DNA from: Aquilaria yunnanensis
Taxonomy: Eukaryota; Streptophyta; Magnoliopsida; Malvales; Thymelaeaceae
Length of the DNA stretch: 64,000 nt
Reading direction: 5' to 3'
Assembly (NCBI GenBank): GCA_039654915.1
Contig: CM077595.1
Coordinates: 50,995,501 to 51,059,500, forward strand
Part shown: positions 1 through 10,451 of the stretch, piece by piece
How the letters are laid out: every line of letters begins with the position of its first letter
Position numbering within the stretch: the stretch's first letter is position 1
Notes under the pieces: generated by a model
What the model saw: only the letters and a program-made list of their open reading frames with translations
The model's database searches: none
What the model was told of the DNA's origin: nothing
Made by a program: the position numbers and the translations under genes

Positions 1-1139
1 AGGAATTGCAAGAGAAGAGTGCAGCTGTACTTTTTGGAGACTAGGGCAAGAAGCTATGAATTTCTCACTAAAAGTTGTATTTATAGTGAGACTCAACTTC
101 CAGGCCTAATGCGTTTCAAAGCCCTAATCCAATTAGGCTTTAATTTCGGACTTAATAATGGCTCAAATTTTGGGCCCATTATTAATACGAAATTATTGTG
201 AAACCATAACCCAAAAAATTAGCCCATGCACTCTAATGATCTAAATACCTCTACGCGTGAGACCCAATAGGCTCTTACCACATTGTCAATGATCATAAAT
301 CACATTTATGATCATAAGCAATGAACAGTGTCTAGCAACACATCATTGCTATCCAAGTGACAAGATTGTCGGTGATTCGACTAAACCTTTATGATCATTA
401 CCGATATACACCATTGTCCCTTTGTCCAAGATATCAAGACTAAGCACAAGACATGGAATGTGTCACTCTCATATAGCCCAATCTTTAGTTTCTTGATTAC
501 CGAGTAAACCAACTTAAACTGATGACCTTGATATCGTATATCAAATCATCCGAGCATGGCCATGCATTTTCTAAGTCTTACTCTATCAAAAGGGCCCGAA
601 GATATCACCCCGTTACATAGGAGGGACAAATCCTATTTTGATCGTACAAATCCCTTCGCATGATATGTGACATAGCCAATGACCTCCTTCAAGTTCAGTC
701 AGTCACGAGCAATAAAGGGAAGTATCAAAGTATGTGACTCACATGTAGGGAACCTTGATGATCTTAGGTCGAAGGACTATATATACCATGATCACTCTGA
801 GAATCACTTATGACACTCATATAACGATCCATGTAGTATTCTCATGGTGGGTCAGTCCAGTAACAAGTTCTCCAACTGGTACCCATATGTAGACTATAAA
901 TCTCATATTAGTGTCCACATATCCTAGTCGTTATGTATCATTGAAACCCGCTCCACAATAATACTAGACTAGGGAAATTTAAGAATATCATTATTTTAGG
1001 GTTACAATTATGTTTGTTACATTACGCAGAAACAAAAAAACAAACATAATTGCTGGATTAATTCCTTAATAAAATATCACAACTCAATGTGCGAAAAATG
1101 TAATCATCTCATGATTGGCTTTTGGGCACAACACTAATA
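1..1139 (-). mobile_element. Copia-A LTR, partial, inside Tat-B copy B0
   Basis: The reverse complement matches the Copia-A LTRs at 4950-6366, 14443-15858 and 21277-22692 along its whole length, including the ATGATTGGCTTTTGGGCACA end. The 3' end of the LTR lies left of the window. Its 5' end reads TATTAG, or TTAG after a lost TG, instead of TGTTAG. It shares small variants with the solo LTR at 4950-6366 (for example GGGCCCAAAA where the others have GGGCCAAGGA), so those two form a subgroup. No open reading frame of interest. Confidence 0.9.
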
Positions 1140-1403
1140 GAGCCATACATGGGAGGTGGTTGTGACCACCTTTGGTTGAGCTGTTGGGTCATTTTAGCCA
1201 CAATAGAGTGCTGAAAGTCCTACAGAAAGCTTATCATGACCATCAGAAGATGTTCATTCTCAGGCAACGAAGTCTCTACCGTAGGTTGTTCAGTCGGTGT
1301 TGGAGCATCCGGCGTGGACTGGGACTTCGGGAGTCCCTTGTCCTTAGAATGTAGGGTCTCAACAATGGTGACCTGAGAAGGAGTTCCCCCAGACGACGCC
1401 AAA
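1140..1403 (-). mobile_element. Tat-B copy B0: leader and start of gag region
   Basis: This minus-strand stretch follows the B0 LTR and matches the leader at 4697-4949 (B1) and 33443-33690 (B2). It is the sequence between the primer-binding site and gag. It is cut on the left by the Copia-A LTR at 1-1139. The short open frames here are not recognisable proteins. The PBS, 1386-1403 on the minus strand, reads TTTGGCGTCGTCTGGGGG, the form usual in plant Tat-type Ty3 elements. Confidence 0.75.
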
Positions 1404-2316
1404 TGATGCCCGGAGGCATCCTCGTTGTATGACATGCTAGCTTGAGGGAGAGACTTTCGGTGTGAAGGTGCCTAAATGAGAGACTTTTGGTTGGATGGTG
1501 TCTACAAGACTTTAAAGAACAGGGGTTAAAGACTCCCCGGAATGTGTTTTCGGGGGAGCAGGCTCTGACGCCCAAGTTAGTGTTTGCAAGAGTAAGAGTA
1601 GTAAAGAGTAGAAAGTGGGGGAATAGCCAGATTTTTGTCTCTTTTCTTACCAAGGTCCTTCCTAAGTATTTATAGGAGGGTTGGGGAGGAGGCCATTTGA
1701 CAGAGCCTATTCAGATTGTGACACGTGTTCAGTCAGATTTGATCCTTACCCTCGGACATAGGTAACTCCAGCTGGCCATAGGCCGTTCTGGCTAGAGGGT
1801 AGGGGCATGTGCGAGGTCTCTCTGTCAGAGGCTTCTTAACCATTTTTGTCGTATCTCCACAAGACCCCTTCGGCTCAATATGAGGCCCTCTTCGGCTCAA
1901 TATAGCCACCGAGGGCTATTAGGAAAAGCCCTTCGACAGAGTCGGGCACCTTCAAAAGATGCTCTTCCTTGCCAAGGATGGGGATATACTTTCCCGATCT
2001 TGGTGAGTTCAATACTCTAAAGGTCATAGTATATAGATTTTCTGAGGTCAGTTCTGTTACGTATCGAGGGTGCTTGTCGTTCATCGAGGTTGGTGCTAGG
2101 TCTTCCTCGAGGGTAGTTTTTGGCTAGGTTATCTGGAGTTCTTAGGGATCATGGCCCCTTGATTATAAGATGCTGTCCTTCCTGAGGATAGTAAGGGCCC
2201 TCTCTTTCCTGAGGTTGGTCACTCATGTTTCCCAATGCTGGTGCTTCTTAGGTCACTTTGGTAATTCTAGAAGGGTTAATAGTCCTTTGGCTTTCAGGCA
2301 TCATACTTGGCTATCA
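1404..2316 (-). mobile_element. Tat-B copy B0, 5' LTR
   Basis: On the minus strand the LTR starts TGATAGCC (at 2316) and ends CCGGGCATCA (at 1404), directly followed by the PBS, so this is a 5' LTR. A TATA box (TATAAATA, 1667-1674, minus) lies in the usual position before the conserved 3' third. The 3' two thirds match B1 and B2, while the first 250 bases differ strongly from B1. It lies within the remains of element G. The 3' part of B0 is left of the window or lost. Confidence 0.8.
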
Positions 2317-3763
2317 TTTTTCTTTCATCTTTCTTCACTGTCCAATCTTTAACCTAGTGGTGCTAAAAACTACACATCAAACATCTTTTGGTAAGTCTGT
2401 ACCATGGTACTTTCTGTAGGTTTGGCATTGAGGTCCAAACCTTTAGGCTTCTTTGGGCTTCTTTTGTTTTCTGCCCATGTCAACTTTTCCCAACTATCCT
2501 TGGCTCTTTTTCTTCCACCTTGATGTCCTATAAGAGCCCCCTTGATGTTTCCTACCATAAGATGCTGAAATTTTTGCTCTAATGTCAAAGCCTTTTAAAT
2601 AGCTTCATAATAAATTTTGATGCCAATAGCCATTAGTATCTGTCTCAACTCAGGTTTTAGTCCCATGATGAACCTTTTAGTGCTCAAATCCCCTTGCCCC
2701 TTCTACTATGGAGCATATCGAATGGGACTACTGAATTTGTGTTCATATTCCCTAACTAACATGTTCCCCTATTCCAGTAAATCAAACTCTAGTTATTTTT
2801 AATCTTTGAGAGCTTCACTGACACACTATTGTTCGAAGACCTAGAGGAACTTAGCCCACCTCATAGGTCCTTTCTTCTTTATGTGTTCCTTTTCATTTTT
2901 GCACATATATGCCCTTTGCTCTATTATCGACCAAAGATCTGCACTGCCCTCTAGCTTAGAAGTAGGTAGTAACATATTCTAGGTGGATGTAACTTTCATT
3001 CTTTCAAATTCCTTCTCTATCTGGTAAATCATGAATTCAACCTCTTCTAGATCACCGATGCCTTTAAACACTAGGGTTTAAGTGCCATAAAGCCATCTAG
3101 CTGGCCTTCTCTTAAACCCTTCTTTCTTGCTCGTTCTCTTATTCTCTCAGGTGTTCTGATCTTCCTCTAAGAAGCCAGCTCTTTTCAGCTATCTCAGAGT
3201 GGCTCCATTCTTCCAACGGTAGTGCCAATTGTTCCCATTCTGTGTTCTTATTCTTTTTCCTACTTCCTGTTCTTAATTTTTTGCACCTTGGGTTCCTTCT
3301 TTCATCATCTTGTCCATGTTCTACATCTTTAAGCTTACTGGCTTGCTCTTTTCTTATTGGTTCTTTTCTAAGCCTTCTTTATATTCTTTCTTTTTCTTCT
3401 TCTTCATCAACAAAAGCACATCCAGGTTCCTGGGCTTGGCCCCTAGAAAAAGCTTCTATGCCTACTACCAGCTGAGCAATGGTAGCTTGCATTACTTCCA
3501 TCATATGTTCCATTCTATGTTGCACACTAGATTCAACCTTTATGGCCTACTAGGTGATCCTATTCTCCTTTCAACTACTTCTTCATTTTCAGGCTATTGA
3601 TCATGCCATTGATTAGCCCTAGAGTTAATCTGGTCTCTCATTACTCTGTTTTTGGATCTATCCATTTAGTCCTGCAAAGCATAAGAATGGTTGTGTATCA
3701 TAGTTGGAATTTGCCTAATAGATCTTTAAGGCCTTATGAAATAGTAAGCTCTAATACCAACTT
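2317..3763 (-). pseudogene. Decayed Ty3-type gag of element G with its PBS
   Basis: Read on the minus strand, conceptual translation across several frames gives fragments typical of a plant Ty3 gag capsid: a stretch like MEHMMEVMQATIAQL near 3500, GPMRWAKF near 2870, VREYEHKFSSPIRYAP near 2730, and FIMGLKPELRQ near 2660. This order is that of the retrotransposon gag domain. There are many stops and frameshifts, so it is dead. Just upstream, 3748-3759 (minus) reads TGGTATTAGAGC, one base from the initiator-Met tRNA primer site TGGTATCAGAGC. The end downstream of gag is cut by insertion of Tat-B copy B0 at 2316. Lineage is unclear; a chromovirus is likely from the GTCATGA-spacer-TGGTATC arrangement. 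Confidence 0.65.
3748..3759 (-). other. Primer-binding site of element G (tRNA-iMet type)
   Basis: TGGTATTAGAGC on the minus strand, four bases after the LTR end. It differs by one C-to-T from the common plant initiator-methionine primer site. Confidence 0.7.
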
Positions 3764-3859
3764 TATCATGACCCGATTCACCCTCACCTTAAACCTTTTA
3801 AGAGGCTTAAGATCAACTAGTTATTTTTAGTGACTCAGTTGATTTTCATATGGTGAATT
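3764..3859 (-). mobile_element. LTR 3' end fragment of element G
   Basis: On the plus strand it begins TATCATGACCCG, the (mutated) inverted form of the GGGTCATGACA-type LTR end found before TGGTATC primer sites in many plant Ty3 elements. It is cut at 3859 by the Copia-A LTR fragment. Confidence 0.5.
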
Positions 3860-3963
3860 TGTTAGTGTTGTGCCAAAAAGCCAATCATGAGATGATTGTA
3901 TTTTGGACATTGAGGCATGATATTTTATTGAGGCACTAATCTAGTAATTGTGTTTGTTGTTTT
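3860..3963 (+). mobile_element. Copia-A LTR, first 104 bases
   Basis: Begins TGTTAGTGTTGTGCC and follows the Copia-A LTR start (AAGCCAATCATGAGATGATT and onward) as far as TTGTTTT, where Tat-B copy B1 begins. The rest of this LTR is not found beyond B1 because the B1 side is itself truncated. Confidence 0.85.
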
Positions 3964-4696
3964 TGGTAGCCGAAGAGTTATCGCCCTTGAGATCTCCTGA
4001 TCAACTAACTTGACGCCACCCTCGGAAGGAGCTTATCCCCAATCTCAGGTAATTCTCCACACTACCCTCGAAAAGGTGACATGACCAACTTCAGGAAAAG
4101 GTTTCTTCACCACCCATAGATTTGCGAAGCCACCGACCTCAGAAAAGTAGATCCACAATCCTCGATAGAGGAAAAAGCTTCCCAAAGGTGACCCGTTCTT
4201 TCGAAGGGCTTTCCCCTATAGCCCTTAGTTGGCAAAATCTCTGTGCAAAAGTGTCTTACACCCCGAAGGGGTCTTACGGTGATATGACATAAACGGTTAA
4301 TGAGCCTCTAACAAAGAGACCTCGCGTACTCCCCTACCCTTTGGCTAGAACGGCCTACGGCCAACTGGAGATACCTACCTCCAAAGGCACGAATCAGATC
4401 TGATCGAACACGTGTCATGATCTGGACAGGCTATGTCAAACAGCCACCTGCCACAACCCTCCAATAAATACTTAGGAGGGACCCTGGTAAGAACAAGAAG
4501 GATTCTTTTTTCCTTACACTCTGCTCTCTACTATTGCTCTCACAAATACTGACTTGGCTGTCGGAGACTCCTCCCCCCAGAAATACACTTTGGGGAGCTC
4601 CTAACCTTTGTTCTTCAAAGTCTTGCAGACATCTTCACACCGAAAGTCCCTTATTTAGGCTAGCATGTCATACAATGAGGATGCCGCCGGGCATCA
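3964..4696 (+). mobile_element. Tat-B copy B1, 5' LTR
   Basis: Starts TGGTAGCCGAAG and ends GCCGGGCATCA, immediately followed by a PBS, so it is a complete 5' LTR of about 730 bp. It contains a CACGTG-type box near 4410 and a degenerate TATA (CAATAAATA near 4463). It has inserted into a Copia-A LTR (left neighbour). The 3' LTR is missing. Confidence 0.8.
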
Positions 4697-4714
4697 TTTG
4701 GCACCGTGTGTGGG
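4697..4714 (+). other. Primer-binding site of Tat-B copy B1
   Basis: TTTGGCACCGTGTGTGGG abuts the LTR end CATCA. The position and the GGCxCCGT core match primer sites of plant Tat-type elements. The priming tRNA is not assigned here. Confidence 0.75.
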
Positions 4715-6952
4715 AAACCATTCTCTGGTCACACTTGTTGAGACTTGGTGTTCTAAGGACAAGGGACTCCCGAAGACCCAATCCACGTTGGAAGCTCAAA
4801 CAGCGATTGACCAACTTGCAATAGAGACTTCATTCCCTGAGGACGAACGTCCTCTGACAGTCACAATGAGCTTTTTGTGAGATTCTCAGCGCTCTGTTGT
4901 GGCTGAGATGACCCAGTAGCTTAACCAAACGTGGTCTCAACCACCTCTATGTTAGTGTTATGCCCAAAAGCCAATCATGAGATGATTCTATTTTTTGCAC
5001 ATTGAGTCATGATATTTTATTAAGGCATTAATCCAGCAATTGTCTTTGTTGTTTTGTTTTTGCGTAACGTAATAAACATAATTGTTACCCTAGAATAACG
5101 ATATTCTCAAACGTCCCTGGTCTAGTATTATTGTGGAGCGGGTTGCAATAATACATAACGACTAGCATATGTGGAGACTAATATGAGATATGTAGTCTAT
5201 ATATGGGTACAAGTTGGAGAACTTGTGTACTGGACTGACCCACCATGAGAACACTACATGGATCCTTATAAGAGTGTCATAAGTGATTCTCATAGTGATC
5301 ATGGTATATGTAGTCCTTCAACCTAAGATCATCAAGGTTCCCTACATGTGAGTCACGTACTTTGATACTTATCCTTTGTTGCTCGTAACTGAGTGAACTT
5401 GAAGGAGGTTATTGGGTATGTAACAAATCATGCCGAGGGATTTGTATGATCAAGATGGGATTTGTCCTTCCTATATAATGGGAGTGATATCTTCGGGCCC
5501 CTTGATAGAATGAGACTTAGAAAATGCATGGCCATTCTCGGATGAGTTGATATACAATATCAATGCTATCAGTTTAAGTTGGTCTACTCGGTAATCAAGA
5601 AACCAAAGATTGGGCTATATGAGAGTGACACATTCCATGTCTCATGCTTAGTCTTGATATCTTGGACAAAGGGACAATGGCATATATCATTGATGATCAT
5701 AAAGGTTTAGTCGATTCACCGACAATCTTGTCACCTGGGTAGCAATGATGTGTTGCTAGACACCGCTCATTGCTTATGGTCATAAATGTGATTTATGATC
5801 ATTGCCAACGTGTTAAGAGCCTATTGGGTCGCACACATGGAGCTATTTGGATCATTAGAGTGCATGAGCTAATTATTTGTGTTATGGTTTCACAATAATT
5901 TCGTATTAATAATGGGCCCAAAAGTTGAACCATTATTAAGCCCGAAATTGAAGCCTAATTGGATTAGAACTTTGAAACCCATTAGGCCTGGAAGGTGAGT
6001 CTCACTATAAATACAACTTTTAGTGAGAAATTTGCAGCTTCTTGCCCTAGCCTCCCAAAAGGACAGTCGCACTCCTCTCTTGCAATTCCTTGGAGGACGC
6101 AAGCTAGCACTGCGACCGCAAGAGAAACGCATCTGCCGGGATGCGGTGTAAGTGTGGTGATCCCAAAAGGCTCGTGTGGATACCATAGAGAGCGTAAGCA
6201 TGCCAACTATTCAGGTTTTCTGATTCGACTCTATAGTTGAGTGAGAGATCTCAACCGAAAATTAGGTATCAAAAATTTACAAACACCCGGTTTACCCCAT
6301 TTCACTTAGATCCTGGAGGGTTTCGGTTAAATTCCGCTGCGCTTGTTTGGCTCCCGAAACCCAACACTCTAAGGGCAAGTACATCCCCTCCGAAGGGAAA
6401 GGCATCTTCTCCAGCTACCCACTAAGAAAAAAGCCCTAAATCACCTCACCGAAGTTCAAGAAGTGGGGATTTTCACGATGAGTCCTCAACGGAGAACATA
6501 CCATCTAGGGGACGATGCACTGGCGGAACAGTGTCAAACGAGCCCAGAACTTCCCCCTGGTGAAGTCTATCCCCGAAAGGGAAGTCCCAATCCCCTCACC
6601 GATGAACTTACTCTCCAAAAGGAAGACATTGTTCTCCGTTCCCGGTGACTACCAGGCAACGAGGAGAAGACAGCACTATCATCTTCATGATGAGAATGCT
6701 TGAGAGGTTGGAAAAGGTGGAAAAACAAGTTTCTTGAAAAACTATCTGGTCATAGTTGTCAGAGACCTTCACTAGAGAAGAGCCATCTTTCATCCATGCA
6801 GTAGTAGAGGCACCTATGCCAAGTGACTTCTGAGTACCACACTTGGAGATGTGTGATGGACACAGTGAGGCCCAAGGCCACTTGAAAAAATATAGGTGCA
6901 GCATGGTGTTGCATGGTGATGACAATGCCACACTCTGCAAATGCTTCGAGGT
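4715..6952 (+). pseudogene. Tat-B copy B1 leader and truncated gag, split by a solo LTR
   Basis: The gag capsid precursor of a Ty3/Tat element, broken. The leader (4715-4949) and gag (6367-6952) match B2 (33460-34250). Conceptual fragments include FIHAVVEAPMPSDF near 6790 and CKCFEV near 6940, corresponding to the start of the retrotransposon gag domain in B2. Stops and frameshifts are frequent. The solo Copia-A LTR at 4950-6366 interrupts it. The gene ends abruptly at 6952, where repeat H begins. No protease or pol of B1 is present. Confidence 0.7.
4950..6366 (+). mobile_element. Solo Copia-A LTR with 5-bp TSD CTCTA
   Basis: Full LTR from TGTTAG to CCCAACA (1417 bp), flanked by the direct repeat CTCTA at 4945-4949 and 6367-6371. 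There is no internal region, so it is a solo LTR left by LTR-LTR recombination. It belongs to the same LTR subgroup as 1-1139. A TATA box (CTATAAATA, near 6006) lies before the transcribed part. Short open frames inside are parts of the LTR, not genes. Confidence 0.93.
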
Positions 6953-7722
6953 TGACACGACCCCTCATGGGCCTGCCCAACAAGCATATGGGAACTTGTC
7001 CCACACTAGTCATAATTGGTGAACTAATTACGTGTGCACTAGTTAAAATTTTTATGCTTCTAGTTGTTTAATCCTATTATGCAATCATGCATGGATTTAT
7101 GATTTGACTTAATCAATAAAATAAAGAAACAATACTTAAAATGTTTCCATGGCATAATTTAATAAAAAAATATTAAACTTTCAAAGCAATAAAGTGGAAT
7201 TAACTACACATAATCAACTGTGTGCAACCATCAAAACAGGAGTATACTACGCTCGCAACCAAGAGCGACTTTAGAGTAACATTATTGAACATGACCATTG
7301 GAGGCAAACTAGTGCATTAAAACTATACACTGAATGACTGTACTGAGATCTGAGACTAAGCTTCCACCTAAGAGCAAACCCCCAATGGCAAGCTTCCTAA
7401 GCCCTCCCTTGTGCTTCACTAGCCTATGTAGGCCAAAAAGACAACTATAGTTAGTACCATAACTTAACCAACAACCACCCCATAAACTAGAATCATGAAA
7501 ATTCAAATAAACTTAATACCTGCTCACAAGCCTAGCTCAACAACCCTCAATAGTTGCTGGCTCAACAACACCTAAATCTGTACAACAAAAAGTAAGGGAG
7601 TGAAAATCTGAGATTCTCAGTAAGGGGTCTTCAATGTACCTATAAGAAAATCCTGAGGACTCCACATATGAGAACATATGTAACCTGCTGCATGCACATA
7701 CAGCCTGAGGGTCTGATATATG
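6953..7722. mobile_element. A+T-rich LTR-like repeat H
   Basis: Starts TGACACGACCCC, which resembles the conserved end of a group of plant Ty3 LTRs (TGTCACGACCC), directly where the B1 gag stops. The interior is A+T-rich and non-coding. It continues after the solo Copia-A LTR for about 27 bases (9145-9171). No second end or PBS is seen. The family is not recognised. Confidence 0.4.
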
Positions 7723-9139
7723 TGTTAGTTTTGTGCCCAAAAAGCCAATCATGAGATGATTGTATTTTTGCACATTGAGTCATGATATTTTATTGACGCA
7801 TTAATCCAACAATTTTGTTTGTTGTTTTCTTTCTGCGTAACGTAATAAACATAATTGTAACCCTAGAATAATGATATTCTTAAACGTCCCTAGTCTAGTA
7901 TTATTGTGGAGCGGGTTGCAATAATACATAATGACTAGCATATGTGGAGACTAATATGAGATATGTAGTCTACATATGGGTACAAGTTGGAGAACTTGTG
8001 TACTGGACCGACCCACCGTGAGAACACTTCATGGATCGTTATATGAGTTTCATAAGTGATTCTCATAGTGATCATGGTATATGTAGTCCTTCGACCTAAG
8101 ATCATCAAGGTTCGCTACATGTGAGTCACATACTTTGATACTTTCCTTTGTTGCTCGTAACTGAGTGAACTTGAAGGAGGTCATTGGGTATGTCACTTAT
8201 CATGCGGAGGGATTTGTATGATCAAGATGGGATTTGTCCCTCCTATGTAACGGGAGTGATATCTTTGGGCCCCTTGATAGAGTGAGACTTAGAAAATGCA
8301 TGGCCATGCTCCGATGAGTTGATATATGATATCAATGTCCTCAGTTTAAGTTGGTCTACTCGATAATCAAGAAACCAAAGATTGGGCTATACGAGAGTGA
8401 CACATTCCATGTCTCGTGCTTAGTCTTGATATCTTGGACAAAGGGACAATGGCATATATCGGTGATGATCATAAAGGTTTAGTCGATTCACCGACAATCT
8501 TGTCACTTGGGTAGCAATGATGTGTTGCTAGACACCCCTCATTGCTTAAGATCATAAATGTGATTTATGATCATTGCCAACATGGCAAGAGCCTATTGGG
8601 TCGCACACATAGAGCTATTTGGATCATTAGAGTGCATGGGCTAATTATTTGGGTTATGGTTTCACTTTAATTTCGTATTAATAATGGGCCAAGGAGTTGA
8701 GCCATTATTAAGCCTGAAATTAAATCCTAATTGGATTAGGGCTTTGAAACCCATTAGGCCTGGAAGTTGAGTCTCACTATAAATACAACTTTTAAGTTAA
8801 AAATTCGCAGGTCTCCTTGCCCTAGCCTCCCAAAAAGGACAGCCGCACTCTTCTCTTGCAATTCCTTGGAGGACGCAAGCTAGCACTGCGAGCGCAAGAG
8901 AAACGCATCTGCCGGGACGTGGTGGAAGCGTGGTGATCCCGAGAGGCTCGTGTGGATACCATAGAGAGCCTGAACATGTGAACTGTTCAGGTTTTGTTAT
9001 TCGACTCTACAGTTGAGTGAGAGATCTCAACCGAAAATTAGGTATGAAATTTTCGAACACCCGGTTTACCCCGTTTCACTTGGATCCTGGAGGGTTTCGG
9101 TTAAATTACGCTGCACTCTTTGGCTCCCAAAACCCAACA
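7723..9139 (+). mobile_element. Solo Copia-A LTR with 5-bp TSD ATATG
   Basis: Full LTR from TGTTAG to CCCAACA, 1417 bp, flanked by ATATG at 7718-7722 and 9140-9144. Because the flanking repeats match each other and no PBS follows, it is an independent solo LTR and not the 5' LTR of the copia element just downstream. Confidence 0.93.
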
Positions 9140-9171
9140 ATATGTACATATAACTAGGTCCCAAAACGACA

Positions 9172-10451
9172 CAAATTGGTTAATGAGATTAACCCGAAAT
9201 TGATAGGTATGAGATACCTATATGGATTAGGATTCTTGCAATAGTTGCAAAAACCCTAGGTTTGTTCGGATTCGGCCTGTTCGGGCACCGAAAGTAAGGT
9301 ATTTTTGGTGGCTCGAATGGAGGAGTCTCGGGTGCCTATTTTCTCGAAATAGAAGATTTCGGGCTGACCGGCCAGCGGGACCGCCGTATGCGAAGCGCCA
9401 CATAAATAAAACCTGGTTAATCAACACGCGAAAATTGGCATGCATCTTTGTTGAATGAGATTTGACATGATATGCTGATTGGTGTTTGAAGCATGGTGCA
9501 TGGTTATAGCCCTTGATTGGTTGTACTTGTAAATACGGCCTGCAAGTCGTGCCTTTTCTTATCACTCTCATTGTACATTCTCTTTTCACCTTACTCCCCT
9601 CGAATGTAACTCAAGGTTTCTATTATTGATGTAATGGTGCATTATGGGCTCATCCAAGGTGGTATGTCCAAGGATCATGCAAGGAGGTATGTCCAAGGAG
9701 GTGACAACAAAAGGGCAGCTAAGAAAGGAAGAGAAGGAGCTTATGAAGACTCTTTTCTTTTCTTAGGCTTTTATGATATTCTCATTGGCTTGAGAATATC
9801 GCATAGTTTGGGCTATAACCATGTCACGTTTATTTCTTGTAAGCATGAGATGCATGTTTTATATTTGTATGTGATGCATGTATAAAACAACCAGAGATAA
9901 CAAATTGGTGAGATCAAAAGATAAAATCCCTCAAACAAATATTAAGTCATTAAATGTGATGCCTTCCAAATGTTGGCACTCGTCAAGACTTTGATCAACA
10001 TTAGGTGGGTTTGCCAAAGCAAAGCACCTATGTTCATCTTTGTAAGGCGCGATGGGATAATAGTGATATCCAAACTGCTAACTTTGGGTTCGACTTAACT
10101 AAGTCACCCTAATAGGATTAGGGACTTAGAGGCATAGAGTTGGGCTTAAGTTCATGAGATGAGCTTGGACAAGTGTTGTTCACCCAACTATCCAAGAGTT
10201 GCATAAGATGCAATTGGCAAGGAGTTGCCTACCTAAATAGCTGTAACTTGAGAGAAAAGCCAAAGCTGACTCAGGTTGTGGTCAAATATGGATCTTGGCC
10301 CACTAGAATACCTTAGCGCCGAGGTGTTCCGAAATAATATCGAGGGTTATTATTTTGAGGAAAATAGTGGGAGTATCGTTTAATAAAAGTCCTTATTAAA
10401 TGAATTAAAATACATGACTCTTACACTGTATATTTACTGTTGTAGATAACC
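9172..10451 (+). other. Untranslated leader of Copia-A element 1
   Basis: Non-coding; matches the leader of element 2 (26659-28030, reverse strand) with small changes. It lacks the GC-rich palindromic block that element 2 carries at 27706-27830. The short open frame at 9634-9885 has no recognisable product and is not kept as a gene. Confidence 0.75.

Noticed and set aside
6953..7722. Possible host gene in the A+T-rich stretch (open frames 7309-7506 and 7537-7773)
   Set aside because: Frames are short, have no recognisable motif and overlap repeat-like sequence with an LTR-type terminus.
9634..9885. Small plus-strand frame in the copia leader
   Set aside because: Not maintained in the matching leader of element 2 and without similarity to known leader proteins.
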